Below, piece after piece: positions 20,935-31,021 of a stretch of DNA of 64,000 nucleotides; positions within the stretch are counted from its first letter, which is position 1; the number at the start of each line of letters is the position of its first letter. The notes beneath the pieces were generated by a model. The model was not told the origin of the DNA, did no database searches, and worked only from the letters and a program-made list of their open reading frames with translations. This DNA is from Pantoea rwandensis (GTDB taxonomy: Bacteria; Pseudomonadota; Gammaproteobacteria; Enterobacterales; Enterobacteriaceae), in NCBI RefSeq assembly GCF_002095475.1, contig NZ_MLFR01000019.1, forward strand, positions 1-64,000, in the 5' to 3' direction. Both the position numbers and the translations under genes were made by a program.

Positions 20935-21078
20935 TACCGTCTCCTGATAAATTTCATTGGCAACATTCTGTACCGATATTACGTGAGGCGCGTCGGGAAA
21001 ACTATGCGCTGCCCCCTCACTCCGACATAACAGGACGGTTAATCAGCCAGTCTCACTGTTTTCATGCATTCTCCCTGT

Positions 21079-21107
21079 ATCTGGGGATGCTGCCCAGTTG
21101 TTTCAAG
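21079..21107 (-). promoter_or_regulatory. Heat-shock (sigma-32) promoter of clpP-clpX
   Basis: Minus strand: CTTGAAA (21107-21101), 14-base spacer, CCCCAGAT (21086-21079). The -35 is a perfect match to the sigma-32 consensus, the -10 differs at one base. Confidence 0.8.
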
Positions 21108-21218
21108 CATAACAACCTTTTGCCCATTCGCTAACACGGAAAAAGAGCTTAGCGAACAATTTGCCGATTAATTAAGCAAATAGAAGACAATTCTGTGCGG
21201 TTAACGCCTGAAAACGAA

Positions 21219-21248
21219 AAAGCCCGCGACTTTTCAGTCACGGGCTTA
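21219..21248 (-). terminator. Terminator of tig
   Basis: AAGCCCGtGACT-gaaa-AGTCgCGGGCTT followed by T-rich DNA on the minus strand, about 24 bases past the tig stop. Confidence 0.85.
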
Positions 21249-21270
21249 GCACTTTCGGTTAACTAACGAA

Positions 21271-22575
21271 TCAAGCCGCTGAGGTCTGGTTCATCAGTTC
21301 CTGGAAGTTAGTTGCTTTGTCGGTGACTTTTGCTTTCGCCAGTACCGCTTCAACAGCCTGCTCTTCCAGTGCGACGTTGCGCATGTTGTTCATCAGCTCG
21401 TTGTTCTTGCTGTAGAACTCGATCACTTCCTGCGGATCTTCGTACGCAGAAGCCATCTCTTCGATCAGCGCTTTAACGCGGTCTTCGTCAGCTTTCAGCT
21501 CGTTGATGCGAATCACTTCGCCCAGCAGCAAGCCAACAACAACGCGACGTTTTGCCTGCTCTTCAAACAGTTCACGCGGCAGCTCGAAAGCTTGCTTCTC
21601 GTTGCCACCAAAGCGCTGAGCAGCCTGACGACGCAGAACGTCGATTTCGCTGTCGATCAACGCAACAGGTACGTCGATTTCGTTGGCTTCAACCAGACCA
21701 TCAATCGCCTGAGTTTTCACGCGATTACGGATAGCGCCTTTCAGCTCACGGTCCATGTTCTTACGCACTTCTGCACGCAGACCGGCCACTGAACCATCTT
21801 CAACGCCGAAGCGCTTGATGAACTCTTCAGTCAGCTCTGGCAGTTCACGAGTTTCCACTTTCTTCAGAACGATTTCGAACTTCGCATCTTTCCCTTTCAG
21901 GGTTTCAGCGTGGTAGTCGTCTGGGAATTTCACGTCGATAGTGAAGGTTTCGCCTGCTTTATGGCCAACAACACCTTCTTCAAAGCCTGGGATCATACGA
22001 CCCTGACCCATCGCCAGTACGAAGTCAGACGCTTTGCCGCCTTCAAACTCTTCACCGTCTACAGATCCGCTGAAGTCGATGGTCGCGCGATCTTCAGCAG
22101 TCGCTGCAGCATCGCTCTCTTTCCAGGTCGCCTGCTGCTTCTGCAGGGTTTCCAGCATGGTGTCGACATCAGCGTCAGTGACTTCAACGACTGGCTTCTC
22201 AACTTCGATAGCATCCAGGCCTTTCAGCTCAACTTCTGGATACACTTCGAACTCAACCGCGTAAGTGAAATCTTCGCCTTCTTTATACTCACCTGGCACG
22301 TAGTTTGGTGCGCCAGCTGGGTTGATTTTCTCTTTGATGATGGCGTCAACGAAGTTGCGCGTCATCAGCTCGCCCAGCACGTCCTGGCGAACAGAAGCAC
22401 CGTAGCGCTGAGAAATGACGTTTGCAGGCACTTTGCCTTTACGGAAACCGTCGATACGGACTTTCTTAGCCACTTCCACCAGTTCTTTCTTCACTGCGCT
22501 TTCGATGCTGTCCGCTGGAACAGTAATTGAAATGCGACGGCCCAGACCCTGGGTGGTTTCTACTGAAACTGTCAT
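21271..22575 (-). CDS. tig: Trigger factor
   Basis: 434-residue ribosome-associated chaperone. The ribosome-docking signature near residues 43-50 (GFRKGKVP) is present, followed by the FKBP-type prolyl isomerase domain (about 150-245) and the C-terminal chaperone arms. Start ([14 protein letters not shown]) has GAGGT upstream. Monocistronic in front of clpP, as in E. coli. Confidence 0.97.
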   Translation of the reverse strand: MTVSVETTQGLGRRISITVPADSIESAVKKELVEVAKKVRIDGFRKGKVPANVISQRYGASVRQDVLGELMTRNFVDAIIKEKINPAGAPNYVPGEYKEGEDFTYAVEFEVYPEVELKGLDAIEVEKPVVEVTDADVDTMLETLQKQQATWKESDAAATAEDRATIDFSGSVDGEEFEGGKASDFVLAMGQGRMIPGFEEGVVGHKAGETFTIDVKFPDDYHAETLKGKDAKFEIVLKKVETRELPELTEEFIKRFGVEDGSVAGLRAEVRKNMDRELKGAIRNRVKTQAIDGLVEANEIDVPVALIDSEIDVLRRQAAQRFGGNEKQAFELPRELFEEQAKRRVVVGLLLGEVIRINELKADEDRVKALIEEMASAYEDPQEVIEFYSKNNELMNNMRNVALEEQAVEAVLAKAKVTDKATNFQELMNQTSAA

Positions 22576-22725
22576 CTTGTTACCTCAAAAAATCACGTGC
22601 TCGGTCAACTTCAGACACCACACATTAAATGCGCCGTATCCAACAATCGGGACGGCCTCTGCAGGCAGAACCTAATCCCTGTCACCAGAAGCGTCCCGAA
22701 GACATTCCGGAAAAATAGACGCCGC

Positions 22726-22754
22726 ATTATAGCGGCATCGCTGGAATGAGTCGA
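22726..22754 (-). promoter_or_regulatory. Probable sigma-70 promoter of tig
   Basis: Minus strand: TCGACT (22754-22749), 17 bases, TATAAT (22731-22726). The -10 is perfect and lies in a GCCGC/GCGGC inverted repeat. It gives a leader of about 140 bases. The rest of the 300-bp tig-bolA spacer shows only the bolA terminator. Confidence 0.65.
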
Positions 22755-22833
22755 GGCTGCAAACTCACCACTTTTTAGCGGTTTTGCTGCTTTTTTGCGC
22801 CATGGATCGCGTTTAAGGGTAATAGATGAAAAG

Positions 22834-22855
22834 AAAACGGCCCGCAGGCCGTTTT
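22834..22855 (-). terminator. Terminator of bolA
   Basis: AAAACGGCC-tgcg-GGCCGTTTT on the minus strand, about 22 bases past the bolA stop. Confidence 0.8.
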
Positions 22856-22876
22856 GAGAGAGGATGAAGTGAGAAC

Positions 22877-23191
22877 TCAGGCGAGGGTTCCGGCGCCCCG
22901 ACAGTTAGGGGAAGCCAGTACAGTATCTTGTAAACCATCCCACTCTTTTTGTGTGTAGGTATGCAATGCCAGCGCGTGCACACTACCTGCCAACTCTTCC
23001 GTCAATTCACCATAAATGGCGCGATGACGCTGCAGGAATCGCTGGCCGGTAAACAGGTCGCTGACAATCACGACTTTAAAGTGACTTTCAGAACCAGCGG
23101 GCACGTTATGACGGTAGCTCTCATCATGCACTTCGAGATGTGCAGGTTCGAACGCCTTACGCAGCTTTTCTTCTATTTGTTCGCGAATCAT
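22877..23191 (-). CDS. bolA: BolA stress-morphology regulator
   Basis: 104 residues of the BolA/IbaG fold, with the conserved blocks [19 protein letters not shown] and [11 protein letters not shown] carrying the invariant histidines. It works with monothiol glutaredoxin and as a transcription factor of cell-wall genes in E. coli. Start has GGAG upstream. Divergent from yajG. Confidence 0.95.
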   Translation of the reverse strand: MIREQIEEKLRKAFEPAHLEVHDESYRHNVPAGSESHFKVVIVSDLFTGQRFLQRHRAIYGELTEELAGSVHALALHTYTQKEWDGLQDTVLASPNCRGAGTLA

Positions 23192-23458
23192 TGTTAACTC
23201 TCCTCAACGGCGAGCGCTGTGCCCATCTGTTTAAATATTAGTAGGTTTTTTGCCCAACCCGCAGGCGCGCCGGAAATAATTCCAGATCTGCTGCGCATCT
23301 TAACGAGCTCATTCGTCAGGTCAACGCTGTTACGTGACCGTCTGTCCGAAAAAAGCCTTTACAATCAATTTCCACTGGCACGGGGCTTTTTTCGCCGTCG
23401 CGCAATGCTATGATGGCCGCAGTTTTGCAAACCAACCCATATGCTAACGAGAATGAGT

Positions 23459-24037
23459 ATGTTGAAAAAACTGTTATTCCCTCTGCTGGCTGCTTTTATT
23501 TTGGCCGGCTGCGCCAGCAATAACACCACCCTGAACATTCAGCCCAAGATTCAGCTGCCTCAGCAAGATCCTGGCTTAATGGGCGCGACCATCAGCGTTA
23601 ACGGTGCCGATCAGCGTGCCGATCAGGCACTGGCAAAAGTGAATCGTGACGGTCAGTTAGTCACTTTAACGCCATCTCGCGATCTGCGTTTCCTGTTACA
23701 GGAAGTGCTGGAGAAGCAGATGACCGCACGCGGTTATATGATCGGACCTAACGGTGCGGTTGACCTGCAGATTGTCGTTAATGGTCTTTACGCTGATGTG
23801 ACACAAGGCAACGTGCGTTACAGCATTACGACCAAAGCTGACATTTCCATCATTGCGACCGCGAAAAACGGTAACAAGCAGGTTAAAAACTATCGTCAGA
23901 CTTACAGCGTAGAAGGCGCGTTTACCGCCACTAACGCGAAGATCACCAACGCGGTTAACTCAACCCTGAGTGACGTGATTGCTGATATGGCGCAGGACAC
24001 CAGCGTTCACGAGTTTATTAAACAGAACGCCCGCTAA
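23459..24037 (+). CDS. yajG: YajG family lipoprotein
   Basis: About 192 residues with lipoprotein signal MLKKLLFPLLAAF and lipobox LAGC (Cys18). Conserved YajG body including NGADQRADQALAKV and TASRD-like TPSRDLRFLLQEVLEKQMT. The start at 23459 is preferred for a standard signal peptide; ATGs at 23441 and 23453 are in frame. Cotranscribed with ampG (54-base spacer), as in E. coli. Function unknown; probably a cell-envelope protein. Confidence 0.93.
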   Translation: MLKKLLFPLLAAFILAGCASNNTTLNIQPKIQLPQQDPGLMGATISVNGADQRADQALAKVNRDGQLVTLTPSRDLRFLLQEVLEKQMTARGYMIGPNGAVDLQIVVNGLYADVTQGNVRYSITTKADISIIATAKNGNKQVKNYRQTYSVEGAFTATNAKITNAVNSTLSDVIADMAQDTSVHEFIKQNAR

Positions 24038-24091
24038 TTCCTCAGCTATTCTGCCCGGCTATCTTTGGCCGGGCATCATTTCAGGTTGGTT

Positions 24092-25579
24092 ATGACTTCT
24101 CACTATCTGCGTATTTTTACCCAACGTAATGCGGCCGTTTTGCTGCTATTGGGTTTTGCTTCAGGACTGCCGCTAGCCTTAACAGCAGGCACCTTACAGG
24201 CGTGGATGACCGTCGAGAATGTCGATCTGAAAACCATTGGTTTTTTCTCCCTTGTCGGCCAGGCTTATGTGTTCAAGTTCCTGTGGTCGCCGATGATGGA
24301 TCGTTATACCCCGCCGTTTCTGGGACGCCGCCGGGGCTGGTTGCTGGTGACGCAATTGGCGCTCATTGCAGGCATCATCAGCATGGGCTTTATGCAACCT
24401 TCGCGTGACCTTACGCTGCTCGCCGCTCTGGCTGTCATCGTTGCCTTCTGCTCTGCTTCGCAGGATATCGTCTTTGATGCTTGGAAAACGGATGTGTTGC
24501 CGCCTGAAGAGCGCGGCAGCGGCGCGGCGATAACCGTACTCGGATACCGTCTGGCGATGCTGATTTCAGGGGGGCTTGCGCTATGGCTGGCGGATCGCTA
24601 TCTCGGATGGCAAGCCACTTATTGGCTCATGGCTCTATTAATGCTGCCAGGGTTGATCGCCACCTTGCTGGCTAAAGAACCGGCAACTCCTGTACGCGAG
24701 CCCCACTCACTACGCCAGGCTGTATCACTCCCCTTAAAAGATTTCTTCCTTCGCAATAATGCCTGGCTTCTGATCACCTTAATCATCCTTTATAAGCTGG
24801 GCGATGCATTTGCCGCCTCACTGACCACCACCTTCCTGATTCGTGGCGTTGGCTTCAGCGCCGGCGATGTTGGTTTGGTCAATAAAACACTCGGCCTGCT
24901 GGCGACAATTGTGGGTGCGCTCTACGGCGGCGTGCTGATGCAGCGCTTGAGTCTGTTTCGCGCCTTAATGATCTTCGGCATCTTACAAGCGGTCTCTAAC
25001 TTTGCATATTGGCTCTTAGCCGTCACCCCTCCGCATTTATGGAGTATGGCGAGCGCGGTGTTCATCGAAAATCTGTGTGGTGGCATGGGCACCGCGGCCT
25101 TCGTTGCCTTATTAATGACGTTGTGCAACAAGTCTTTCTCCGCCACACAGTTCGCTCTACTTTCTGCGCTCTCTGCTGTGGGTCGCGTTTATGTCGGGCC
25201 TGCTGCGGGTTGGCTGGTGGAGTTGTGGGGATGGCCGACATTTTATGCCTTCACTGTATTCGCCGGTGTGCCGGGATTGTTACTGCTCTGGGTTTGTCGT
25301 GGGACACTGCTGGCCCTTCAGCAAAGCGGTGAATTTGTGATGCGCAGCCTCTGGCCAGAAGGCTATCGCTGGACAGTGCGCTTGTTTAGCGTCGGCTGTG
25401 GCATGCTGGTGCTAGGGTTAGTGGCGCTGGCGCTCAATGCCGCTGGTATCGCAAAGATGGCGCATTTACTCGCTCCGCTTTTTGAGGCTGGCATGGCCTT
25501 GGCACTGGTCGCTGTTGCATTGGGGGTCATGCTGGACTGTTTGGCTTTACGAAAAATGGCGAGTAAAAATCTGAGTTAA
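24092..25579 (+). CDS. ampG: Muropeptide permease AmpG
   Basis: 495-residue inner-membrane major-facilitator protein importing GlcNAc-anhydroMurNAc peptides for cell-wall recycling and, where present, beta-lactamase induction. Multiple hydrophobic helices throughout; conserved ASGLPLAL, SASQDIVFDAWKTDVLP and ATQFALLSALSAVGRV. Start at 24092 matches E. coli (MSSQYLRIF). Second gene after yajG; no clear hairpin follows. Confidence 0.96.
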   Translation: MTSHYLRIFTQRNAAVLLLLGFASGLPLALTAGTLQAWMTVENVDLKTIGFFSLVGQAYVFKFLWSPMMDRYTPPFLGRRRGWLLVTQLALIAGIISMGFMQPSRDLTLLAALAVIVAFCSASQDIVFDAWKTDVLPPEERGSGAAITVLGYRLAMLISGGLALWLADRYLGWQATYWLMALLMLPGLIATLLAKEPATPVREPHSLRQAVSLPLKDFFLRNNAWLLITLIILYKLGDAFAASLTTTFLIRGVGFSAGDVGLVNKTLGLLATIVGALYGGVLMQRLSLFRALMIFGILQAVSNFAYWLLAVTPPHLWSMASAVFIENLCGGMGTAAFVALLMTLCNKSFSATQFALLSALSAVGRVYVGPAAGWLVELWGWPTFYAFTVFAGVPGLLLLWVCRGTLLALQQSGEFVMRSLWPEGYRWTVRLFSVGCGMLVLGLVALALNAAGIAKMAHLLAPLFEAGMALALVAVALGVMLDCLALRKMASKNLS

Positions 25580-25670
25580 GTATTCGGAAATTGCCAATCA
25601 CTGGATATTTGGCTAAAAAAATAACAGTGCACTCATTTTAACGAATAGCATTTTTTTCATCGCGAAAAAT

Positions 25671-25685
25671 AAACATTTAATTAAC
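25671..25685 (-). promoter_or_regulatory. Candidate ArcA box upstream of cyoA
   Basis: Minus strand GTTAATTAAATGTTT matches the 15-bp ArcA consensus GTTAATTAAATGTTA at 14 positions. ArcA represses cyo at low oxygen in E. coli; the site lies about 290 bp upstream of the -10. Confidence 0.6.
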
Positions 25686-25889
25686 ACCGCTAGATAATAT
25701 TAAAACCCGGTGCGCAATTACTTTGTAGGAAATTCATCATTCAAATGCTACATAATTGTTAAATAAGTGAGCATTAAAAGTACGGTTTATGCTTTCCCTG
25801 ATTTTTCTGCGGTTTCTATCATCTATTTTTGTTATATTGCCGCCAACTGCTTGTCGCAATTAATAATTTGTCACCCTGCGCAACATCTG

Positions 25890-25913
25890 TGACACCCTTA
25901 GCAAAAGGTGTCA
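25890..25913. promoter_or_regulatory. TGACACC inverted repeat upstream of the cyo promoter
   Basis: TGACACC (25890) and GGTGTCA (25907) form a perfect 7-bp inverted repeat with a 10-bp centre. Related copies, TGTCACC near 25869 and TGACACA at 25924, flank it, ending about 12 bp before the -35. Operator function is an inference; the regulator is not recognised. Confidence 0.4.
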
Positions 25914-25941
25914 ACAGCCATCTGACACATCCTTAAGCTGG

Positions 25942-25970
25942 TTTACACTGCATAAACCTTCCCGTAAAAT
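25942..25970 (+). promoter_or_regulatory. Sigma-70 promoter of cyoABCDE
   Basis: TTTACA (25942-25947), 17 bases, TAAAAT (25965-25970), about 50 bases upstream of cyoA. Besides this, the ArcA box and the TGACACC cluster, the 440-bp ampG-cyoA spacer is AT-rich and shows no reading frame. Confidence 0.75.
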
Positions 25971-26019
25971 GCGCGCACACTTAAACGACAATAGAGCCCT
26001 ATGTCATTGAGGTCGTTAA

Positions 26020-26946
26020 ATGAGACTCAGGAAATACAATAAAAGTTTGGGGATTTTGTCATTAATTGCAGGCGCTGTATTACTCAGTGGCTGTGATAGT
26101 GCGTTGTTAAATCCCAAAGGACAGATTGCACTGGAGCAACGTTCGTTGATTCTGACAGCTTTCGGCTTGATGATGATCGTAGTTATCCCAGCAGTCTTCA
26201 TGGCGGTATTCTTTGCCTGGAAATATCGGGCATCCAATACCAATGCAACATATAGCCCTAACTGGTCACACTCTAATAAAGTAGAAGCGGTGGTCTGGAC
26301 CATTCCGATCCTGATCATTATCTTCCTCGGCGTGCTGACCTGGAAATCGACTCACGCTCTTGAGCCAAGCAAACCGCTCGTCTCTGACGTGAAACCGATT
26401 GAGATTGATGTTGTAGCGCTGGACTGGAAATGGCTGTTTATCTACCCTGAACAGGGTATTGCAACCGTTAACCAGCTTGCCTTCCCGGCAAATACTCCGG
26501 TGAACTTCAAGATCACCTCAAACTCCGTAATGAACTCCTTCTTTATTCCTACGCTCGGTAGCCAGATCTACGCCATGGCGGGCATGCAGACTAAACTGCA
26601 CCTGATCGCCAATGAGCCAGGAATATTCGACGGTATCTCTGCGAACTTCAGTGGTCGCGGCTTCTCTGGCATGAAGTTCAAAGCCATTGCAACCAAAGAC
26701 GATGCTGAATTCCAGCAGTGGGTTGATAAAGTTAAAGCGGCACCTAACGCGCTGACCAACATGGATGATTTCGAGAAACTGGCTGCGCCAAGCGAAAATC
26801 ACCCAGTGGAATATTTCTCAACTGCGAATCCAGAACTGTTCAAGCAGGTTATTGATAAGTTCATGATGAGCCACGGGAAGATGGACATGCCAGAGCACAA
26901 AGGCATGGACATGAATCACGCCGCTGCTGCGGGAGCCGAGGAATAA
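26020..26946 (+). CDS. cyoA: Cytochrome bo3 oxidase subunit II
   Basis: 308-residue lipoprotein subunit: lipobox LLSGC (Cys25), two membrane helices, then a periplasmic cupredoxin fold that has lost the CuA ligands, as expected for quinol oxidases. The C-terminus is rich in Met and His ([13 protein letters not shown]). First gene of cyoABCDE, whose product oxidises ubiquinol, reduces oxygen and pumps protons at high aeration. Confidence 0.97.
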   Translation: MRLRKYNKSLGILSLIAGAVLLSGCDSALLNPKGQIALEQRSLILTAFGLMMIVVIPAVFMAVFFAWKYRASNTNATYSPNWSHSNKVEAVVWTIPILIIIFLGVLTWKSTHALEPSKPLVSDVKPIEIDVVALDWKWLFIYPEQGIATVNQLAFPANTPVNFKITSNSVMNSFFIPTLGSQIYAMAGMQTKLHLIANEPGIFDGISANFSGRGFSGMKFKAIATKDDAEFQQWVDKVKAAPNALTNMDDFEKLAAPSENHPVEYFSTANPELFKQVIDKFMMSHGKMDMPEHKGMDMNHAAAAGAEE

Positions 26947-26950
26947 TACG

Positions 26951-28933
26951 ATGTTCGGAAAATTAACACTGGATGCAGTGCCATACCACGAACCCATTAT
27001 CGTGGTAACTGTTGCTGCTATCATCTTGGGTGGTCTGGCACTGGTTGCCGCGATTACCTATTTTGGTAAGTGGCAATATCTGTGGTCAGAATGGTTCACC
27101 TCCATCGACCATAAAAAATTGGGTATTATGTATTGCATCATGGCATTCGTGATGCTGCTGCGCGGCTTTGCCGATGCGGTTATGATGCGTACCCAACAAG
27201 TGATGGCTTCCGCAGGCGAAGCCGGCATACTACCACCGCACCACTACGACCAGATCTTCACCGCTCACGGCGTGATCATGATCTTCTTCGTGGCGATGCC
27301 TTTCGTGGTAGGTCTGATGAACATCGCGGTACCGCTGCAAATCGGTGCACGTGACGTTGCCTTCCCGTTCCTGAACAACCTGAGCTTCTGGTTTACTGCG
27401 ATCGGTGTGATCCTGGTGAACCTTTCTCTGGGTGTGGGCGAGTTTGCACAGACTGGCTGGCTGGCTTATCCACCGCTTTCGGGCGCGGAATACAGTCCTG
27501 GCGTCGGGGTCGATTACTGGATCTGGAGTCTCCAGCTGTCCGGTATCGGTACGACACTGACCGGTATCAACTTCTTCGTGACCATTCTGAAGATGCGTGC
27601 GCCGGGCATGGATTTGTTCAAGATGCCTGTGTTTACTTGGGCAGCGCTTTGCACCAACGTCCTGATCATCGCTGCGTTCCCGGTACTGACCGTTACGCTG
27701 GCACTGTTGACGCTTGACCGTTACCTCGGCTTCCATTTCTTCACCAATGAAATGGGCGGTAACATGATGATGTACGTCAACCTGATTTGGGTTTGGGGTC
27801 ACCCGGAAGTTTATATCCTTGTCTTGCCGGTGTTTGGTGTCTTCGCTGAAGTCACTGCGACCTTCTCTAAAAAGCGTCTGTTTGGTTACACCTCATTGGT
27901 GTGGGCAACCATCGCGATTACCGTACTGTCGTTCATCGTTTGGCTGCACCACTTCTTCACCATGGGTGCCGGTGCGAACGTTAACGCCTTCTTCGGTATT
28001 ATGACGATGATCATCGCCATTCCAACCGGCGTGAAAATCTTCAACTGGCTGTTCACCATGTATCAGGGTCGCGTTGAGTTCCACTCAGCGATGCTGTGGA
28101 CTATCGGCTTCCTGGTTACCTTCTCTATTGGTGGTATGACCGGTGTTCTGCTGGCAGTTCCAGGTGCGGACTTCATTCTGCACAACAGCCTGTTCCTGAT
28201 TGCACACTTCCATAACGTTATTATCGGTGGTGTGGTGTTCGGTTGTATGGCTGGCGTGACCTACTGGTTCCCGAAAGCATTCGGCTTCACCCTGAACGAA
28301 AAATGGGGTATCCGTGCATTCTGGTTCTGGATCATTGGTTTCTTCGTTGCCTTTATGCCGCTGTACGCGCTGGGCTTCATGGGTATGACCCGTCGTATCA
28401 GCCAGGACATCGATCCTCAGTTCCACCCACTGCTGGTTGTTGCAGCAGGCGGCGCGGCGCTGATTGCATGCGGTATTCTGTGCCAGGTTATCCAGTTCTG
28501 GGTCTCTGTACGTGACCGTGATCAGAACCGTGACCTGACCGGTGACCCGTGGGGCGGTCGTACGCTGGAGTGGGCAACCTCTTCACCGCCACCGTTCTAC
28601 AACTTTGCTGTGATCCCTCATATCCACGAGCGTGATGCGTTCTGGGAAATGAAAGAGAAAGGCGAAGCGTACAAACAGCCAGAAAAATATGAAGAAATTC
28701 ATATGCCGAAAAACAGCGGCGCAGCTCTGATTATCGCAGCATTCATGACCGTATTTGGTTTCGCGATGATCTGGCACATCTGGTGGCTGGCTGGCCTCAC
28801 CTTCTTGGCTACTATCGTGACTTGGATTGTGAAAAGCTTCGACGAAGACGTGGATTACTACGTACCGGTTGCCGAAGTTGAACAGATCGAGAACAAGCAC
28901 TTTGATGAAGTCCGCAAAGCAGGTCTCAAATAA
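26951..28933 (+). CDS. cyoB: Cytochrome bo3 oxidase subunit I
   Basis: 660 residues, about 15 membrane helices. Catalytic subunit carrying haem b, haem o3 and CuB; the CuB histidines are visible in WGHPEVY and WLHHFF, and the haem ligands in AHFHNV and near TAHGVIM. Starts 4 bases after cyoA and overlaps cyoC by one base. Confidence 0.98.
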   Translation: MFGKLTLDAVPYHEPIIVVTVAAIILGGLALVAAITYFGKWQYLWSEWFTSIDHKKLGIMYCIMAFVMLLRGFADAVMMRTQQVMASAGEAGILPPHHYDQIFTAHGVIMIFFVAMPFVVGLMNIAVPLQIGARDVAFPFLNNLSFWFTAIGVILVNLSLGVGEFAQTGWLAYPPLSGAEYSPGVGVDYWIWSLQLSGIGTTLTGINFFVTILKMRAPGMDLFKMPVFTWAALCTNVLIIAAFPVLTVTLALLTLDRYLGFHFFTNEMGGNMMMYVNLIWVWGHPEVYILVLPVFGVFAEVTATFSKKRLFGYTSLVWATIAITVLSFIVWLHHFFTMGAGANVNAFFGIMTMIIAIPTGVKIFNWLFTMYQGRVEFHSAMLWTIGFLVTFSIGGMTGVLLAVPGADFILHNSLFLIAHFHNVIIGGVVFGCMAGVTYWFPKAFGFTLNEKWGIRAFWFWIIGFFVAFMPLYALGFMGMTRRISQDIDPQFHPLLVVAAGGAALIACGILCQVIQFWVSVRDRDQNRDLTGDPWGGRTLEWATSSPPPFYNFAVIPHIHERDAFWEMKEKGEAYKQPEKYEEIHMPKNSGAALIIAAFMTVFGFAMIWHIWWLAGLTFLATIVTWIVKSFDEDVDYYVPVAEVEQIENKHFDEVRKAGLK

Positions 28934-29547
28934 TGTCTACTGAAACTGCAAAACACCACCACGACGCCCATGCGGAGCATGGGCATCACGATGCAGGAGC
29001 CAATAAAGTCTTTGGCTTCTGGATCTACCTGATGAGTGACTGCATTATCTTCGCAACCCTATTTGCGACCTATGCAGTTATGGTCAATAACACTGCCGGT
29101 GGCCCGGCAGGTAAAGACATCTTTGAACTGCCGTTTGTGCTGGTTGAAACCGCGCTCCTGCTGCTCAGCTCCATTACTTATGGAATGGCAGTGATTGCGA
29201 TGAACAACCAGAACAAGGGTTCGGTCATCAGCTGGTTGGCATTGACCTTCCTGTTTGGTGCCGGCTTCATCGGTATGGAAATCTATGAATTCCATCACCT
29301 GATCATGGAAGGCTTCGGTCCTGACCGCAGCGGCTTCCTGTCAGCGTTCTTTACGCTGGTTGGTACCCACGGTCTGCACGTGACCTCGGGCCTGATCTGG
29401 ATGGCTGTGATGATGTTCCAGGTTTCTAAACGTGGTCTGACTGCCACTAACCGCACCCGTATTATGTGCCTCAGCTTGTTCTGGCACTTCCTGGATGTGG
29501 TGTGGATCTGCGTATTCACCGTTGTCTATCTGATGGGAGCCATGTAA
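28933..29547 (+). CDS. cyoC: Cytochrome bo3 oxidase subunit III
   Basis: 204 residues, five membrane helices, His-rich N-terminus ([13 protein letters not shown]). No cofactors; stabilises subunit I. The TAATG overlap at both ends (with cyoB and cyoD) indicates coupled translation. Confidence 0.97.
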   Translation: MSTETAKHHHDAHAEHGHHDAGANKVFGFWIYLMSDCIIFATLFATYAVMVNNTAGGPAGKDIFELPFVLVETALLLLSSITYGMAVIAMNNQNKGSVISWLALTFLFGAGFIGMEIYEFHHLIMEGFGPDRSGFLSAFFTLVGTHGLHVTSGLIWMAVMMFQVSKRGLTATNRTRIMCLSLFWHFLDVVWICVFTVVYLMGAM

Positions 29548-29876
29548 TGAGTCATTCTGCTAACGAACATGGCGCTTCTCACGGTAGTGTGAAGTCTTAC
29601 ATGATCGGCTTCATCCTCTCTATCATCCTGACCGGTATTCCGTTCTGGATGGTAATGGATGGCGGCGCATCTCACGGTACCATTCTGGGTGTAGTTCTGG
29701 TGTGTGCAGTGGTTCAGGTGTTAGTACACCTGGTCTACTTCCTGCACTTAGACAGCAAATCAGAAGGTGGCTGGAACATGGTGGCCATTGTCTTCTCAGC
29801 ACTCATCATTCTGATTGTTGTAGTAGGCTCACTGTGGATTATGTGGAACCTGAACTACAACATGATGGTTCACTAA
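29547..29876 (+). CDS. cyoD: Cytochrome bo3 oxidase subunit IV
   Basis: 109 residues, three membrane helices, helps CuB insertion and assembly. Start at 29547 (MSHSANEHG) shares one base with the cyoC stop; the open frame runs further upstream without homology. Confidence 0.96.
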   Translation: MSHSANEHGASHGSVKSYMIGFILSIILTGIPFWMVMDGGASHGTILGVVLVCAVVQVLVHLVYFLHLDSKSEGGWNMVAIVFSALIILIVVVGSLWIMWNLNYNMMVH

Positions 29877-29887
29877 AGAGTCGCGTA

Positions 29888-30775
29888 ATGATTAAGCAAT
29901 ACCTGCAAGTAACAAAACCAGGAATTATTTTCGGCAATTTAATTTCTGTGATCGGTGGATTCCTGTTGGCTTCAAAAGGCAGCATTGATTACACCCTGTT
30001 CCTCTACGCACTGGTGGGTGTATCGCTGGTTGTCGCATCAGGTTGTGTTTTCAACAACGTGATTGATCGCGATATCGATATCAAGATGGAGAGGACGCGG
30101 AACCGTGTTCTGGTCAAGGGCCTGATCTCGGCGAAAGTAAGCCTGGTTTATGCAACCGCATTGGGTATTGCTGGCTTTGCGCTGCTGTATTTCGGTGCTA
30201 ACCCGCTGGCCATGTGGCTGGCGGTGATGGGCTTCGTCGTATATGTAGGCGTTTATAGCCTGTATATGAAGCGTAATTCAGTCTACGGCACACTGATTGG
30301 TAGCCTTTCTGGTGCAGCGCCACCGGTCATTGGCTACTGCGCAGTCACCAACCAGTTTGATGCTGGTGCCCTGATCTTACTGGCTATCTTTAGCCTGTGG
30401 CAGATGCCGCACTCGTACGCGATTGCTATCTTCCGCTTTAAGGATTATCAGGCGGCCAACATCCCGGTTCTGCCCGTAGTGAAAGGTATCTCGGTGGCAA
30501 AAAATCATATTACGCTCTATATCCTGGCGTTTATGATTGCCACTCTGATGCTGACACTCGGCGGATATGCGGGTTACAAGTATCTGGTGGTTGCTGCGGC
30601 AGTGAGTGTGTGGTGGCTTGGGATGGCACTTTCAGGTTACAAAACTTCAAACGATAAAGTTTGGGCGCGTAAACTGTTTGTGTTCTCAATTGTCGCTATC
30701 ACCGCATTGAGCGTGATGATGTCGGTTGATTTCATGACACCGGCATCAAAAGACCTGCTGACTTACGTCTGGTAA
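29888..30775 (+). CDS. cyoE: Protohaem IX farnesyltransferase (haem O synthase)
   Basis: 295-residue UbiA-family membrane prenyltransferase that makes haem O for CyoB. The Asp-rich motif [15 protein letters not shown] binds the farnesyl diphosphate-magnesium complex. The start at 29888 ([12 protein letters not shown]) matches E. coli; the open frame upstream overlaps cyoD and has no homology. Last gene of the operon, followed by a strong terminator. Confidence 0.97.
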   Translation: MIKQYLQVTKPGIIFGNLISVIGGFLLASKGSIDYTLFLYALVGVSLVVASGCVFNNVIDRDIDIKMERTRNRVLVKGLISAKVSLVYATALGIAGFALLYFGANPLAMWLAVMGFVVYVGVYSLYMKRNSVYGTLIGSLSGAAPPVIGYCAVTNQFDAGALILLAIFSLWQMPHSYAIAIFRFKDYQAANIPVLPVVKGISVAKNHITLYILAFMIATLMLTLGGYAGYKYLVVAAAVSVWWLGMALSGYKTSNDKVWARKLFVFSIVAITALSVMMSVDFMTPASKDLLTYVW

Positions 30776-30793
30776 TACAGCTCCGCAACTCCA

Positions 30794-30826
30794 GAAAGGG
30801 CGCGAATTTCGCGCCCTTTCTTTTTG
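30794..30826 (+). terminator. Terminator of cyoABCDE
   Basis: GAAAGGGCGCG-aattt-CGCGCCCTTTC followed by TTTTT. Confidence 0.93.
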
Positions 30827-30889
30827 TTACCACTGCTTAATAACAAATGTTTTACCCGCCCTGCCCTGCTCCCTAAAATGAGAGCTAAA

Positions 30890-31004
30890 TGCCCAAAATA
30901 ATTCGAGATGCTGGCAGGCGGCATGTGCGTGAATCCCTGGATATTAGTGACCTGGGTGAACGTGCGCAGCCAACGCATCTGCGGCTTGAAGTATGAAAGG
31001 CATA
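30890..31004. repeat. Degenerate ERIC element upstream of yajR
   Basis: Starts tgcccaaaataattcgag and ends cggcttgaagtatgaaaggcat, with the core gtgaatccctggatattagtg and cctgggtgaacgtgcgcagc. About 115 bp, without the insertion found in the other two copies and with several changes. Ends about 17 bases before the yajR start codon, so it is probably transcribed as part of the leader. Confidence 0.8.
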
Positions 31005-31021
31005 AACTTACAGAGGTTGGA

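Noticed and set aside
23192-23300. Gearbox promoter of bolA
   Set aside because: I could not find convincing -35 and -10 gearbox elements at proper spacing.
30908-31021. N-terminal extension of yajR
   Set aside because: The open frame upstream of 31022 lies in the ERIC element and has no match to YajR proteins.
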